DNA of 64,000 bases from Candidatus Endonucleibacter bathymodioli (GTDB taxonomy: Bacteria; Pseudomonadota; Gammaproteobacteria; Pseudomonadales; Endozoicomonadaceae): the NCBI GenBank assembly GCA_030674915.1, contig JASXSV010000006.1:62001-126000 (forward strand), read 5' to 3'. This document shows positions 52,016 through 63,093 of this stretch, one piece after another (positions within the stretch are counted from its first letter, which is position 1; each line of letters starts with the position of its first letter). The notes below the pieces were generated by a model. The model ran no database searches. It was not told the DNA's origin and saw only the letters and a program-made list of their open reading frames with translations. Made by a program: the position numbers and the translations under genes.

Positions 52016-52034
52016 GCAGAGCAACAAAGGTCTC

Positions 52035-52894
52035 GCGGATTCAAATCTGAAGTGCATCACAGTCTAAGCTGCTAGCGTAGCTCTATGCTCTTCCATTAGT
52101 TGGTCAGGCGCTTTGAAACCAAGATATTTTCTTGGACGAGAATTAAGCCGCTTTATAGCTCTCTCCACCTCTATCTGTGTAACTTTTTTAAAGCCTGTAT
52201 TCTTTGGAAAATATTGTCGCAGTAAGCCGCTGGTGTTTTCGTTTAGCTATCGCTCCCAAGAGCTATGGGGGTGCGCAAACTCTTTTCCATTGTCAGTCGT
52301 AATCGTGTGAACCAGATCCTTAATAGGCTTAAGCAGGGCGATGGTCGCCTCAGTGACATCGGTTGCACTTTTACTATCAACCTGCGCCGATACTGTATAC
52401 TTCATCACCCGCTCAACAATCGTCACTAGAGCGCCGATGCGACCCTTGCCGATCACCGTATCTATCTCCCAGTCACCGATGCAAGATTTATCGTCAACAA
52501 CACTGGGACGCTCATCAATGCTCACTCGATTGTTTATCTGCCCCCGCGTAGATTTGTCGTTACGCCGCTTGACGTATTTCTTGCCCTGGTGGCGCAGATA
52601 CGTATAAAGGTCGCCTCCCTCCTGCCTATCGTCCCAAATGTGGCGATAAATAGTTTCATGGCTAATCAGCTTCTCCTATCATATAGCAGCCAACCTAACA
52701 CCTGTTCGGGACTCCATTCTATACGGAGCTTGGCCTCGATCACGATTATCATTGCCGGGTCATGCTCGTAGGTCAGTTGTTGGTAATATCCCGTCATCAC
52801 TTCATCTCTTACCGGAGAAAAAGGGTAGGAGCTTACTTTCAGCTGGCCCCTTCTTCTACCTGATTAGATGATACACTCCTGATTTGAATCCGCG
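52035..52894 (-). mobile_element. Decayed copy of the IS30 element at 1955
   Basis: Ends at 52035-52061 (CGCGGATTCAAATC and onward) and 52868-52894 match those of the intact element. The transposase on the minus strand lost about 55 codons of its helix-turn-helix region: QQLTY is followed at once by DPAMIIVIEAKLRIEWSPEQ. It then shifts frame. A readable piece (52247-52525) has GDWEIDTVIGKG and TTDNGKEF. The last codons are APDQLMEEHRATLAA. It sits between fleN and fleQ and cannot encode an active enzyme. Confidence 0.85.
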
Positions 52895-52933
52895 TCTTGA
52901 TATAAATCAAGACCTTTTGCAAATCATAGTGAT

Positions 52934-54412
52934 TTACCCATTAGTAGCTTCTTCATAGCGATGAAGACCGTACTTCCTCATTTTTTCAACTAGGGTTGTA
53001 CGGCGGATTTGAAGTTTGTCTGCCGCCCTTGCAACCACATTCTTACAATCACTCAATGCTTGCTGAATTAAGCTTATCTCTAAACGAGTAAGAAAATCTT
53101 TCAAGTTTAGCCCCCCTATTGGCAACAGAGCTAAATCATCAATCCCAACAGCTACCTCTGACGGAATACTGTCAGGAAATAAATCCGCTATCTCAGCATC
53201 ATCATACGCACTAAGATGACGATAATCCTCAGGCAAATCCTGAACGCCAACAACACCACAAGGATACATAATTGCCATCCTCTCAAGAAGATTAGCCATC
53301 TCTCTAACATTCCCTTTCCAAGCATGTCGGCATAGAGAAAGAATAGCGATAGCACTGAGTCGAATAGACCCACGCCCCTCCTTTTCCATCGTTTGGATTA
53401 GGTCATTAATCATCAATGGAATATCTTCAGGACGATCTCTCATGGCCGGCATTTCAATGGGAAATACATTTAATCGGTAATACAGATCTTCCCTGAAAGT
53501 ACCGATTTTTATCATATCCTTAAGGTTCTTATGCGTAGCTGCAACAATTCTAATATCAATATCAATAGACCCCACAGCACCCACTCTCTCGATAACTCTC
53601 TCTTGCAAAACCCTTAATAACTTAACCTGCATTTGCAAAGGCATATCGCCAATTTCATCAAGAAACAATGTACCACCCTGAGCTATTTCAAAACGGCCCT
53701 TGCGAGATGATACTGCTCCGGTAAAAGCTCCTTTTTCATGACCAAACAGTTCAGTCTCCAATAAATCTTTAGGTATCGCACCACAATTCACAGGCACAAA
53801 TGGCCCATCACGACGACTCGAATACTGATGAAGGCTTCTAGCAACCACTTCTTTTCCTGTACCCGACTCTCCAGTAATTAATACATTTACATCACTGTCA
53901 GCCACTTGGGCCATTAATGATCTCACCTTCTGAATTTTTTCACCCTTACCAACCAAGCCACAGCATATTTTTACTTGCTGGTTACTACCGGCCTGCTGAG
54001 TCTTCCGCCACTGCTCTCGATAAATCTGTCCATAATGAATAATGGACAATAGCTGGGCATTACTGCATGGCCAGTCTATCCTAGCAATAATCTGTTGCTT
54101 AAAAGCAGCTTGCAGATTCTCCGGCACAAGTTCTTCTACACGAATAACGGGAATACCAACACTCCAACGTTGAATCTTGGTCAAGATAGCTTGAAGCGAT
54201 GTTTCCGCATCAATAAAATCCCCGAGAAAGATAGCACCGAAGGTTTCCGGATTGTGCACACCAATGAAATCCTCCCAGTTCGCAGCGTCCATAACGATGG
54301 GTCTACACCCAACAAATTTGAGTATGGTGCTCAAATCATGACTGCGCTGCGGCGCACTATCAATGATTAAGATCTGATTTGTTATCTCCATGCGACGACG
54401 GGTCCTTGTCAT
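52934..54412 (-). CDS. fleQ: FleQ, sigma-54-dependent master regulator of flagellar genes
   Basis: FleQ activates flagellar promoters with sigma-54, and in pseudomonads it also responds to cyclic di-GMP. The 492-residue protein has an N-terminal FleQ receiver-like domain (about 10-125). An AAA+ domain follows (about 158-390) with Walker [15 protein letters not shown] for sigma-54 contact, Walker [14 protein letters not shown] and the arginine finger region [15 protein letters not shown]-terminal Fis-type helix-turn-helix completes it ([20 protein letters not shown]). The start may be the first Met or the eighth residue (MEITNQ, 54391). No fleS or fleR follows. It is 1.8 kb from fleN, with an IS30 remnant between. 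Confidence 0.93.
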   Translation of the reverse strand: MTRTRRRMEITNQILIIDSAPQRSHDLSTILKFVGCRPIVMDAANWEDFIGVHNPETFGAIFLGDFIDAETSLQAILTKIQRWSVGIPVIRVEELVPENLQAAFKQQIIARIDWPCSNAQLLSIIHYGQIYREQWRKTQQAGSNQQVKICCGLVGKGEKIQKVRSLMAQVADSDVNVLITGESGTGKEVVARSLHQYSSRRDGPFVPVNCGAIPKDLLETELFGHEKGAFTGAVSSRKGRFEIAQGGTLFLDEIGDMPLQMQVKLLRVLQERVIERVGAVGSIDIDIRIVAATHKNLKDMIKIGTFREDLYYRLNVFPIEMPAMRDRPEDIPLMINDLIQTMEKEGRGSIRLSAIAILSLCRHAWKGNVREMANLLERMAIMYPCGVVGVQDLPEDYRHLSAYDDAEIADLFPDSIPSEVAVGIDDLALLPIGGLNLKDFLTRLEISLIQQALSDCKNVVARAADKLQIRRTTLVEKMRKYGLHRYEEATNG

Positions 54413-54827
54413 CCAGTAAAAAAAAACAACATAACAGCATAATATTTCGAAATTATCACTACCTACTTATTCAGTAAAACTATAAAAACATCATTCGTCA
54501 AATATTTATGCCTTTTGTTTTTTCGCATCACAAATAACATAAAATAATCAAATACTGACAGTTTCGTGAATAAGACCTCTAGCAACAACCTTTTCATCTT
54601 CTATAAACGACAGCAGCATTTCTTATTAGATCAAAAACAGATGTTATTTATAATTATCAGTGTCGAAAAAAGACGCTTAACAAGATCTTTTTAAAAACCT
54701 TCATTTGAAGAAGTGTGATAATAACCTCAGGCAGCATACAAAATATTCTATAAAAAGGCCTCTTATGGAATCAAGTTACTGATTGTGCAAAAGTATCTTA
54801 ACCATATTTAAAACATTCATCCCCTGA
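54413..54827. other. Spacer between fleQ and hrpA
   Basis: About 415 very AT-rich bases with no supported gene; it probably contains the fleQ promoter. I see no repeat-family copy. Confidence 0.5.
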
Positions 54828-57800
54828 TCAGACATTACGAACCTCAGCCCATAATTTACGCAAACGCTTGTCCGAAACAGGAAATCTAGTCCCAAGATGC
54901 TGAGCAAATAGAGAAACCCGATACTCCTCAATCATCCAACCGTAAAGACTCAGATTATCGTCAACAATTTTATGCCTTGCATGGATTTCAGCCCGCGTAT
55001 TATAAATCTTCTGCAAACCACTAAGCTCTTCTGCCCAAGCTCGGTCTTTATTAACTTGCATCGGTAATTTTTCCAAACGCAACGCCACCGCCTTAATATA
55101 ACGGGGATAATGACTCAACCACTCCATTCCAGACTTCCGCAAAAAACCATTACCTAACAAACAGCCTATATGCCATTTAATATCTGCCATGGAAAACACC
55201 CGATCAAAAGGAATACGTTTATCCTTCAGTTTGGAGAATACAGGCTGCGCAACTCTGAATATATCATTTAACAAAGCATCAACTTGCTCCGCTAGTGGCA
55301 ATAAAGCCTCCCTAACATACTCAACCACTCCATCAAACACTTCTCTACTGGACGGTCTGCCGCTGTTACTTTGTAGAAATGCCTGCAGCACCAGAAAATC
55401 CTGCAGCTCTTCATCAAATACCCGATGATTAACAAAATTTACTGATAAGAGTTTGGTCTCTTTTAATTGAGGCATATTCGATATAATCAATTTTAACTGA
55501 CTAGCCAGTCTGAACCTCAACAGCCTTACCAGCCCCAAACGATGCTCTTTTTCTGCCAGAGCAGCGCTTTCAAACAAACAAACACTTACAGAGCTTCCTT
55601 GATCAACCAAAGCCGGGTGCATTTTGAGTATCAATCCAAAACACTTTTGGGTAACCTCCAAAGGCAGTTCCCCACAAGCCCAATCCGTCAAGCCTTCCTG
55701 CTCCACATCGTCAGAAACAAACTTACAGATACTATCTTTGGATTGCTTCTCAAATTTTTCTTTCATCTCTATTAGGTTGCGACCATGACCAAGGAACTGT
55801 CCGTCTTCATCCGTCACCTTGACGTTCATAAAGAAATGGACATCCAAAGCGTCAATGCACCAAGCATCATCAGGAATAATAACGCCAGACATTCTCGATA
55901 ACTCTTTGCTCAGCATTTTGGTCAATGGCTCATCACAAGTAGAAATGGCCTCCAACGCGCCCCTAACAAAGTCAGGCACAGGTACAAAGTTTTTACGTAA
56001 CATTTTAGGTAAGGATCGCACCAAAGCAACACTCTTATCAAACAACATCCCCGGTACCAACCACTCCAGCCGATATTTTGGCAAAACCCCTAACGCCTGA
56101 ACAGGTACCGTTAGTGTCACACCGTCATTCTTATCACCGGGCACAAAATGATAAGACAAAGGTAACTCCAAACCTTCCCAGCAGAAACAGTCAGGATAGC
56201 GAGCCTCAGTCACCAGGCCAGCGTCATGCTTCATCAAATAATCTCGAGTTAACATCAACCTCTGAGAATCTTTATACTCTACTTCTTTACGCCATGCCTC
56301 AAACCCAGCACCATTTACAATTCCTTGCGGGACACGCTCATCATAAAAAGAATACAGAGTTTCCGAGTCAATCAAAATATCCCGTCGTCGGGACTTTGAT
56401 TCCAGTTGATCCACCTCAGCAATCAACGCATTGTTATGGCTCTGAAACTCACCTTTAGACTCGTAGTGCCCTTCCACCAAAGCTTCTCTGATAAATATTT
56501 CTCGAGATACCTCTGGGTCAATAGATCCATAATGAATGCGCCGCCGACCAACAATAATCAAGCCGTAAAGAGTAACCTGTTCAAAAGCAATCACTTGCGC
56601 CCATTTCTTTTCCCAGTGGGGTTCCAGGTAAGTACGTTTAACTAACTCTCGAGCTAACGGCTCAATCCACTCAGATTCAATTTTGGCATTAACCCGACCA
56701 AATAACCGTGAGGTTTCTACCAACTCAGCAGTCACCACCCACTTAGGTTTTTGTTTAGACAGCGTCGATGCCGGAAATAAAAAAAATCGCTTATTTCGGG
56801 CGCCTATATAATCAGCATCATCACCCTTACTACCAATATGGGACAACAAACCTGATAATAACGCTTTATGTGTATCACCATAACTGGCAGGTTCATCATT
56901 AACACGATACTTCAGACCCTGACAAACCATCAGCAACTGACGATGTAAATCTCGCCACTCTCTCATTCTTATAAATGACAAAAACCGCTGTTTACAATAT
57001 TGCCTAAGCTGACTCTGAGATAGCTCCTGTCTTTGCTTTTCATAACTGTCCCATAGGTTAACAAAAGTCATAAAATCTGAGTTTTTATGATATTGTTCCC
57101 GATGACACTGATCAGCCCTTTGCTTTTTATCTACCGGGCGCTCCCTTGGATCCTGCGCTGCCAAGGCACTGATGATCACCAGAAGCTCCCTAAGTGCATT
57201 GTTTTTGTGGCCCTCAATCAACATTCTCCCTTGTCGAGGATCAACAGGAAATTTACTGATTTTGCGACCCATATCGGTCAAACACCGTTTACCGTTAACG
57301 GCACCTAAATCCTGCAACAGTTTAAAGCCATCATTGATGGCTTTTTCCTCGGGCTTGTCAACGAATGGGAATTGTGTGATATCGCCCAGCCCAAGGCTCA
57401 ACATTTGCAGAATAACAGCAGCCAAATTGGTTCTGAGAATTTCAGCATCAGTGAAAGCCGATCTAGACAAAAAATCTTTTTCCGAGAACAAACGAAAACA
57501 GACTCCATCAGCAACTCGACCACAACGCCCTTTGCGCTGATTCGCTGAAGATTGAGAAATAGACTCAATAGGTAGCCTTTGCACTTTTGAGCGCACACTG
57601 TACCGACTGATTCGTGCCCTACCAGAATCAATAACGTAACGAATACTTGGCAGTGTTAGCGATGTTTCCGCAACATTGGTTGATAAAATCACCCTACGCC
57701 CTGGGTGTGGCTGAAAAATACGATTTTGCTCTGCCGGCGTCAACCTAGCATACAATGGCAAAACTTCCGTATGAGATAAACAGGCATCACGCAGAAATTT

Positions 57801-58727
57801 TGCAGTTTCACGAATTTCCCGCTCACCGCTTAGAAAAACTAATACATCACCCAACCGAACACCTTTCCCTGAGCGTTCAAGCTTATCAATTTCTTTCAAA
57901 CTAAGCAGAATACTCTGTTGCAGCCGCTGATCTGCGTCCCTTCCTTCCAGCTCCAACTCATCCATTGGCCGATAACAAATTTCCACAGGGTATACTCGAC
58001 CTGATACCTCAATAACCGGTGCATTGTCAAAATGTTTGGAAAAACATTCAATATCGATAGTCGCTGAAGTAATAACAACTTTCAAGTCAGGACGCTTTGG
58101 CAAAATAAGCTTGATATAACCCAATAAGAAATCAATATTCAAACTACGCTCATGAGCTTCATCAATAATTAAAATATCATAACGACTCAGAAAGCGATCT
58201 TTCTGAATCTCTGCCAGCAAAATACCATCTGTCATAAGTTTGATCAGGGTTTTATCGCTGGACTGATCAGTGAAGCGGACCTGATAGCCCACCTGCTCCC
58301 CCAAGGGCACCTGCAACTCTTCAGCAATCCGTCCAGCTACAGAACGAGCAGCCAACCGCCGCGGCTGAGTATGCCCCACTTGACCATAAACCCCTAACCC
58401 TATTTCAAGACAGATTTTTGGTAGCTGCGTAGTTTTCCCTGACCCTGTTTCTCCGACAATAACAACAACCTGATTATCCCTGATGGCATTAGCTATATCA
58501 CTCTTTCGAGTCACAATAGGCAAAGTCTCATCATACGTGACCACAGGCATTGCCTGCTGACGTTGCTGAGCCAGCGCCTGAGACACCAACACCCTCTGGC
58601 GTAGCTTCTCAAGTCGTGAAAAATCATCATGACAAAGACTCTGAAGTTGCTCCTGAAGATATTTTCGATCTTTTACCATACAACTACTAAACGACTGACA
58701 TAATGTATTTATCTCAAAGCCAGACAC
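54828..58727 (-). CDS. hrpA: HrpA, DEAH-box ATP-dependent RNA helicase
   Basis: HrpA is an RNA helicase, reported in E. coli to act on mRNA and colliding ribosomes. The 1299-residue protein has the usual length. It carries Walker A GETGSGKTTQLPK near residues 91-103, DEAH in IIDEAHERSLN, motif III SATID, and motif VI QRKGRCGRVADG. A ratchet/HA2 region, an OB fold and the long C-terminal domain (DUF3418-type) specific to HrpA follow. The C-terminal domain distinguishes it from the shorter HrpB. It is monocistronic as far as the window shows. Confidence 0.96.
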   Translation of the reverse strand: MSGFEINTLCQSFSSCMVKDRKYLQEQLQSLCHDDFSRLEKLRQRVLVSQALAQQRQQAMPVVTYDETLPIVTRKSDIANAIRDNQVVVIVGETGSGKTTQLPKICLEIGLGVYGQVGHTQPRRLAARSVAGRIAEELQVPLGEQVGYQVRFTDQSSDKTLIKLMTDGILLAEIQKDRFLSRYDILIIDEAHERSLNIDFLLGYIKLILPKRPDLKVVITSATIDIECFSKHFDNAPVIEVSGRVYPVEICYRPMDELELEGRDADQRLQQSILLSLKEIDKLERSGKGVRLGDVLVFLSGEREIRETAKFLRDACLSHTEVLPLYARLTPAEQNRIFQPHPGRRVILSTNVAETSLTLPSIRYVIDSGRARISRYSVRSKVQRLPIESISQSSANQRKGRCGRVADGVCFRLFSEKDFLSRSAFTDAEILRTNLAAVILQMLSLGLGDITQFPFVDKPEEKAINDGFKLLQDLGAVNGKRCLTDMGRKISKFPVDPRQGRMLIEGHKNNALRELLVIISALAAQDPRERPVDKKQRADQCHREQYHKNSDFMTFVNLWDSYEKQRQELSQSQLRQYCKQRFLSFIRMREWRDLHRQLLMVCQGLKYRVNDEPASYGDTHKALLSGLLSHIGSKGDDADYIGARNKRFFLFPASTLSKQKPKWVVTAELVETSRLFGRVNAKIESEWIEPLARELVKRTYLEPHWEKKWAQVIAFEQVTLYGLIIVGRRRIHYGSIDPEVSREIFIREALVEGHYESKGEFQSHNNALIAEVDQLESKSRRRDILIDSETLYSFYDERVPQGIVNGAGFEAWRKEVEYKDSQRLMLTRDYLMKHDAGLVTEARYPDCFCWEGLELPLSYHFVPGDKNDGVTLTVPVQALGVLPKYRLEWLVPGMLFDKSVALVRSLPKMLRKNFVPVPDFVRGALEAISTCDEPLTKMLSKELSRMSGVIIPDDAWCIDALDVHFFMNVKVTDEDGQFLGHGRNLIEMKEKFEKQSKDSICKFVSDDVEQEGLTDWACGELPLEVTQKCFGLILKMHPALVDQGSSVSVCLFESAALAEKEHRLGLVRLLRFRLASQLKLIISNMPQLKETKLLSVNFVNHRVFDEELQDFLVLQAFLQSNSGRPSSREVFDGVVEYVREALLPLAEQVDALLNDIFRVAQPVFSKLKDKRIPFDRVFSMADIKWHIGCLLGNGFLRKSGMEWLSHYPRYIKAVALRLEKLPMQVNKDRAWAEELSGLQKIYNTRAEIHARHKIVDDNLSLYGWMIEEYRVSLFAQHLGTRFPVSDKRLRKLWAEVRNV

Positions 58728-58751
58728 ACAATCACTCCAATCAAAAAGCTT

Positions 58752-58883
58752 TTATACTCATTACCATTGAAGGTACAAGGTTATTCACTACCCTCACTCA
58801 CCCTAATAAAATACTACTAACTAATAGGCTCCTGTACCTTCCCTCGTTTTTTTGCCTACTCCACCTTCAATAGGCCCGAGTAT
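58752..58883 (-). repeat. Interspersed 125-bp repeat upstream of hrpA, reverse orientation
   Basis: Both ends are clear: TATACTCATTACCATTGAAG at the left and CCTTCAATAGGCCCGAGTAT at the right. The core reads correctly on the minus strand (AGTTAGTAGTATTTTATTAG, then GTGAGTGAGGGTAGTGAATA). It lies 25 bases before the hrpA start. Confidence 0.85.
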
Positions 58884-59034
58884 AAGCATTCATTCACAAA
58901 TGATAGCCATCACCGAAAAAATATTGCACGAAACACTGAATTATACAGATGCATGTTCTCCTTATACATCCTATTTAAAACCTGAACTAACACAGTGAGG
59001 CCTCGGCAGAACCCGACAAAATCGATCATATCCT

Positions 59035-59330
59035 GGTAAAATATTTACATGCAAAAATCCTTACATTCCAAATCTTAACCTAGTTGAATAACTATGGAAG
59101 GTCATCAATAAATATTCCAAGAATAATAAATCAATGATTTACTATACGAAACTTTACCCGAAGTTGGCGCTTCGTTGCTCAGCAGGATTAACGATAAAGG
59201 AGTTATTTTAAATAACTTCTAAGAACGCTAAATCAATGAATATTAAGCAGCTAATGGACAACATCATAGTGTTTGGTAGAATTTAGGATGATAAGATTGC
59301 TGTTCAATGATTAAGGTGCCGTCAGGTATA
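59035..59330 (+). pseudogene. IS630-family C-terminal remnant and adjacent fragment
   Basis: At about 59075-59200 the sequence parallels the IS630 remnant at 9120-9270: LVE, a stop, LWKVINKYSKNNKS, then YYTKLYPKLALRCSAGL. From 59211 it continues into AAGCAGCTAATGGACAACAT, which recurs at 29755-29780. No active element remains. Confidence 0.55.
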
Positions 59331-59345
59331 AAATAGTCAAGGAAG

Positions 59346-59470
59346 TATACACCAGAACCATTAAAAGTGTGAGTAGGAGAAAAACGATCGAAGGCCCATA
59401 AGTCTACACGTGGAAGATCATCAGGGGGAGTTAGAGCGGTCAGCCATCACGCACTTTACAAAGGTCGGCA
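59346..59470 (+). repeat. Interspersed 125-bp repeat
   Basis: Head TACACCAGAACCATTAAAAG, then TGTGAGTAGGAGAAAAACGA, core GTCTACACGTGG, then GAGTTAGAGCGGTCAGCCAT and a tail. It is one of two copies in tandem before hemA. Confidence 0.75.
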
Positions 59471-59542
59471 GCCTCCATAAGCTTGGCAAGCCTAGTATAT
59501 TTGAGTTAGCGAACATAGCCTCACATATTCAAAAAAAATTGG

Positions 59543-59669
59543 TATATACTCGTTACCATTGAAGGTCTGGGTAAGTGACAAGCGAGCGACCCCCAACACC
59601 TGCCGTAGGTGATGGGGGTGAAGTAAGAGCAGCCCACAGCTCAACACCGTCAAGGGTGTTGAATATAAC
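59543..59669 (+). repeat. Interspersed 125-bp repeat immediately upstream of hemA
   Basis: Head TATATACTCGTTACCATTGA and AGGTCTGGGTAAG; core with CAACACCTGCCGTAGGTGAT; right side AAGTAAGAGCAGCCCACAGC. The core forms a 10-bp stem (CCCCAACACCT with AGGTGATGGGG, one mismatch), and TCAACACC/GGTGTTGA at 59641-59662 form a second perfect 8-bp hairpin. It ends about 15 bases before the hemA start codon. Confidence 0.85.
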
Positions 59670-59684
59670 GACAATGGGAGTCTG

Positions 59685-60995
59685 ATGGGGTATATTACCA
59701 CCGGAATCAACCACACAACAGCGCCGGTAAGCCTGCGAGAACAGTTCGTATTCTCTCAAGAGCACCTACTTGATGCGCTGCAAGACGCCAAACAATATAT
59801 AAAGTCTCGGGAGGTCGCAATTTTATCAACCTGCAATCGCACCGAGCTTTACTGTACAGATGCCTCTGAGCCTAAAAGAATTTTGAGTTGGTTAAAATAC
59901 TACCATAATGCACAGATTCCAGGTCTAGCAGACCATGTTTATACTTATCATGGAAAAGAGGCCATCCGACACATTATGCGCGTTGCTTGCGGCCTTGACT
60001 CCATGATAATCGGTGAACCGCAAATCCTCGGTCAGCTAAAAGATGCCTACACCCATGCTCAACAAGCGGGAACAGCAGGGACATTATTAAACAGGCTGTT
60101 TCAACAAAGCTTTTTTACAGCTAAACAGGTTCGCACCCAAACAACTATTGGCAAATTACCGATTTCCATCGCTTACACTGCCACCATGCTTGCTAAACAG
60201 ATTTTTGCTGATTTATCAACAAATACAGCATTACTTATTGGCGCAGGGAAAACCATTCAGTTGGCTGCCCATCACCTGAAAAAGCAAGGACTAAACAATC
60301 TTATTATTGCTAACCGATCACTAGAACGAGCAAAAAAACTAGCTAATTTCCTCGGTGGGCAAGCGGTACTACTTTCAGATTTGACCCACATAATCCAATA
60401 TGCAGATATTATAATTTCTGCAACTTCAAGCCCAACTCATGTACTAAGCAAACGCTGCGTAGAGCACGCTTTAAAAACTCGCAAACATCGCCCCATACTT
60501 ATGATCGATATAGCTGTACCAAGAGATATAGAATCTGCAGTTGGCGATTTAGCCGATGTCTTTCTTTATACTGTTGACGATTTACATGATGTTATTGAAG
60601 ACAATCTGCAGCAACGGAAAGAAGCTGTTGTCCTTGCAGAGGATATAATCGAATCTGGCTTATCTGAATTCATGAGCCAAATACGCTCTCTTGATGCTGT
60701 AAAGCTTCTACGCCGCTACAGGGAAAAAAGTGAACACCTTCGAAATATTGAGGTACAAAAGGCCATGCAAGCACTAACAAATGGCGCTGCACCGAAGCAA
60801 GTACTGAGCAAACTTGCTCATTCCATAACCAATAAAATGATGCATGCCCCCAGTATTCAATTAAAAAAAGCAGCTGCATCTGGACAGAACGAGTGCCTTG
60901 AATGGGCTGAAAAACTACTGGATCTGAACAATGAAAACACCAGAAAAGTGCTCGCATCCATTTCTTTGCCAACAGAACCATCACTCAACGACTAA
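59685..60995 (+). CDS. hemA: HemA, glutamyl-tRNA reductase
   Basis: HemA makes glutamate-1-semialdehyde from Glu-tRNA, the first committed step of heme biosynthesis. The 436-residue protein has GINHTTAPVSLRE near residues 7-19, catalytic Cys50 in STCNRTELY, GEPQILGQ near 106-113, the NADPH-binding GAGKTIQLAA and the C-terminal dimerisation helix region (VKLLRRYREKSE). GGGAG lies seven bases before the ATG. A repeat copy ends just upstream, so the 5' region of the mRNA is likely structured. Heme demand links it to the ccm operon in this window. Confidence 0.96.
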   Translation: MGYITTGINHTTAPVSLREQFVFSQEHLLDALQDAKQYIKSREVAILSTCNRTELYCTDASEPKRILSWLKYYHNAQIPGLADHVYTYHGKEAIRHIMRVACGLDSMIIGEPQILGQLKDAYTHAQQAGTAGTLLNRLFQQSFFTAKQVRTQTTIGKLPISIAYTATMLAKQIFADLSTNTALLIGAGKTIQLAAHHLKKQGLNNLIIANRSLERAKKLANFLGGQAVLLSDLTHIIQYADIIISATSSPTHVLSKRCVEHALKTRKHRPILMIDIAVPRDIESAVGDLADVFLYTVDDLHDVIEDNLQQRKEAVVLAEDIIESGLSEFMSQIRSLDAVKLLRRYREKSEHLRNIEVQKAMQALTNGAAPKQVLSKLAHSITNKMMHAPSIQLKKAAASGQNECLEWAEKLLDLNNENTRKVLASISLPTEPSLND

Positions 60996-61123
60996 TATCC
61001 CCGTTACCGTTGAAGGCGTAGCAGGCGACAAGCGAGAAAAGCCCCACTACCCTACAGTAATAGGTGATATGGATAAATAAGAACAGTCAACAACCTCACA
61101 CCGTCAAAGGCAATGAGCATAAG
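60994..61123 (+). repeat. Interspersed 125-bp repeat between hemA and prfA
   Basis: Head ATATCCCCGTTACCGTTGAA, then GGCGTAGCAGGCGACAAGCG, core CCTACAGTAATAGGTGATAT, then GAACAGTCAACAACCTCACA and CCGTCAAAGGCAATGAGCAT. It fills almost the whole gap and overlaps the last bases of the hemA stop. Confidence 0.88.
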
Positions 61124-61153
61124 CGTCTTGTCAACTTTTATGGACCACCCTAC

Positions 61154-62248
61154 ATGAAAAAATCCATTATCGCCAAGTTGGATGGCCTGAAGGAACGGTT
61201 TGAAGAAATCAATATGCTTCTCAGTGATGTTGAGATCATTAACAATCAAAATAAGTTTCGTCAACTTTCCAAAGAGCATGCGGAACTGGAACCGGTTATC
61301 ATAGCTTATCAGAAATACGCACAGGTGTTATTTGACAAAATAGAAGTTCAAAGCATGCTGAGCGATAGCGACCCTGATATGAGAGCCATGGCAGAAGAAG
61401 AGTTCGCAGCCTGTAATAATCAACTCCCTGCGCTGGAAGACAGTCTGCAAGTTTTATTGCTGCCTAAAGATCCTCGTGATAAACGCAATACGTTTCTGGA
61501 AGTCCGGGCCGGCACCGGCGGTGATGAAGCCGCTATTTTTGCCGGAGACTTATTCCGGATGTATTCCCGCTATGCTGAAAAACAAGGCTGGAAAATTGAA
61601 ATAATCAGTGTCAACGATGGTGAACACGGAGGCTATAAGGAAATCATTACCCGCGTTATAGGCACTGAAGTTTATGGCTTGCTAAAGTTTGAGTCTGGAG
61701 TTCACAGGGTGCAACGTGTACCAGAGACAGAATCTCAGGGTCGAATTCACACCTCTGCCTGTACAGTTGCCGTTATATCAGAGCCTGATGAACAGGAAGC
61801 TCTTGATATCCGAAAAGAAGATCTACGCATTGATACCTATCGCTCTTCCGGTGCTGGGGGTCAGCACGTAAATACCACCGACTCGGCAATTAGGATTACT
61901 CACCTACCCAGCGGTATTGTAGTAGAGTGTCAGGACGAGCGTTCACAGCACAAAAACAAAGCAAAGGCGATGACTCTGCTTTATGCCAAACTACAAGATG
62001 CCCAAGATTCTGCTGCCGCAAAAGAACTCAGCGATACCCGTAGAAATCTGGTGGGTAGCGGTGATCGTTCTGAGCGTATCCGTACTTACAATTACCCTCA
62101 AGGCAGGGTAACAGATCACCGTATAAGCCTTACACTTTACAAATTAGCTGAAATCGTTGACGGTGATTTGAACTCTCTCATACAACCTTTGCGCCAAGAG
62201 AATCAAGCCGAAATGCTAGCTAACTTGGCTAATGAAAAAAACCTATGA
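61154..62248 (+). CDS. prfA: PrfA, peptide chain release factor 1
   Basis: RF1 ends translation at UAA and UAG. Starting at 61154 ([18 protein letters not shown]) gives 364 residues, the expected length. An upstream in-frame codon would add 30 residues derived from the repeat, so I reject it. [13 protein letters not shown] is near residues 119-131. The PxT codon-recognition element is PET in [11 protein letters not shown], and the catalytic GGQ is in [10 protein letters not shown]. It overlaps prmC by four bases, which fits PrmC methylating this GGQ. Confidence 0.97.
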   Translation: MKKSIIAKLDGLKERFEEINMLLSDVEIINNQNKFRQLSKEHAELEPVIIAYQKYAQVLFDKIEVQSMLSDSDPDMRAMAEEEFAACNNQLPALEDSLQVLLLPKDPRDKRNTFLEVRAGTGGDEAAIFAGDLFRMYSRYAEKQGWKIEIISVNDGEHGGYKEIITRVIGTEVYGLLKFESGVHRVQRVPETESQGRIHTSACTVAVISEPDEQEALDIRKEDLRIDTYRSSGAGGQHVNTTDSAIRITHLPSGIVVECQDERSQHKNKAKAMTLLYAKLQDAQDSAAAKELSDTRRNLVGSGDRSERIRTYNYPQGRVTDHRISLTLYKLAEIVDGDLNSLIQPLRQENQAEMLANLANEKNL

Positions 62249-63093
62249 AGTACCGTATTGACACCATGCTCGCTTTAGCCGCCTCTCAACTTGCGGCTTG
62301 CATTCCTCCAGCCTGCGATACTGCCCACCTTGATGCAGCTTTACTAATGAGCTTTACGCTCAAAAAAAACAGAAACTATCTTTTTACTTGGCCAGAGACA
62401 ATACTCAGCGACCAAGAGTTTGCTAAATTTCAAAAACTAATAAAACAACGAGCTTCTGGTCTTCCAGTCGCTTATTTAATTGGTGAAAAGGAATTCTGGA
62501 ACCTTAATCTTAAGGTCAGCAAACACGTACTGATACCCAGGCCCGACACCGAACTCATTGTAGAATTAGCCCTATCTAAAACACTGCCCGCGGATGCCAT
62601 AGTTGCTGATCTCGGAACAGGTTCCGGAGCTATTGCCTTGGCAATGGCTAGGGAAAGACCTAACTGGCAAGTTTATGCTATAGACATAAGCCTTGAAGCG
62701 CTCAATATCGCTAAAGAGAATGCGTCGATAAATAATATAAGCAATGTATCTTTTTTAGCAGGTAGCTGGTGTCAACCTTTGAAAGCCCAACTCTGCCATA
62801 TGATCGTTTCCAATCCGCCTTATATCAGAGAAGACGATCATCACCTGAAGAATGGCGACATTCGTTTTGAACCTTTGATAGCCCTAGCTTCTGGCAAAGA
62901 CGGTCTAAAAGATATACGACAAATAATATGTCAGTCCGCATTACACCTTATTCCAGGCGGTTGTTTGTTAGTTGAACATAGTTATGATCATGGTGAAACC
63001 GCATCCAAACTGATGGCTAAACATGGCTATAAAAACATTACCACTAACATGGACCTTGCTGGACATGATCGGGTTTCCATGGGAAATATTTAA
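62245..63093 (+). CDS. prmC: PrmC, release-factor glutamine methyltransferase
   Basis: PrmC (HemK) methylates the GGQ glutamine of RF1 and RF2. The 282-residue protein has an N-terminal helical domain and a class I methyltransferase fold. It shows VLIPRPDTE near residues 94-102, [13 protein letters not shown] near 119-131 and the catalytic NPPY in [12 protein letters not shown] near 188-199. It overlaps the prfA stop by four bases (ATGA). Confidence 0.96.
   Translation: MKYRIDTMLALAASQLAACIPPACDTAHLDAALLMSFTLKKNRNYLFTWPETILSDQEFAKFQKLIKQRASGLPVAYLIGEKEFWNLNLKVSKHVLIPRPDTELIVELALSKTLPADAIVADLGTGSGAIALAMARERPNWQVYAIDISLEALNIAKENASINNISNVSFLAGSWCQPLKAQLCHMIVSNPPYIREDDHHLKNGDIRFEPLIALASGKDGLKDIRQIICQSALHLIPGGCLLVEHSYDHGETASKLMAKHGYKNITTNMDLAGHDRVSMGNI

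Noticed and set aside
61064..61153. A longer prfA start giving 30 extra residues
   Set aside because: The extension is encoded by the 125-bp repeat; the Met at 61154 gives the normal RF1 N-terminus.
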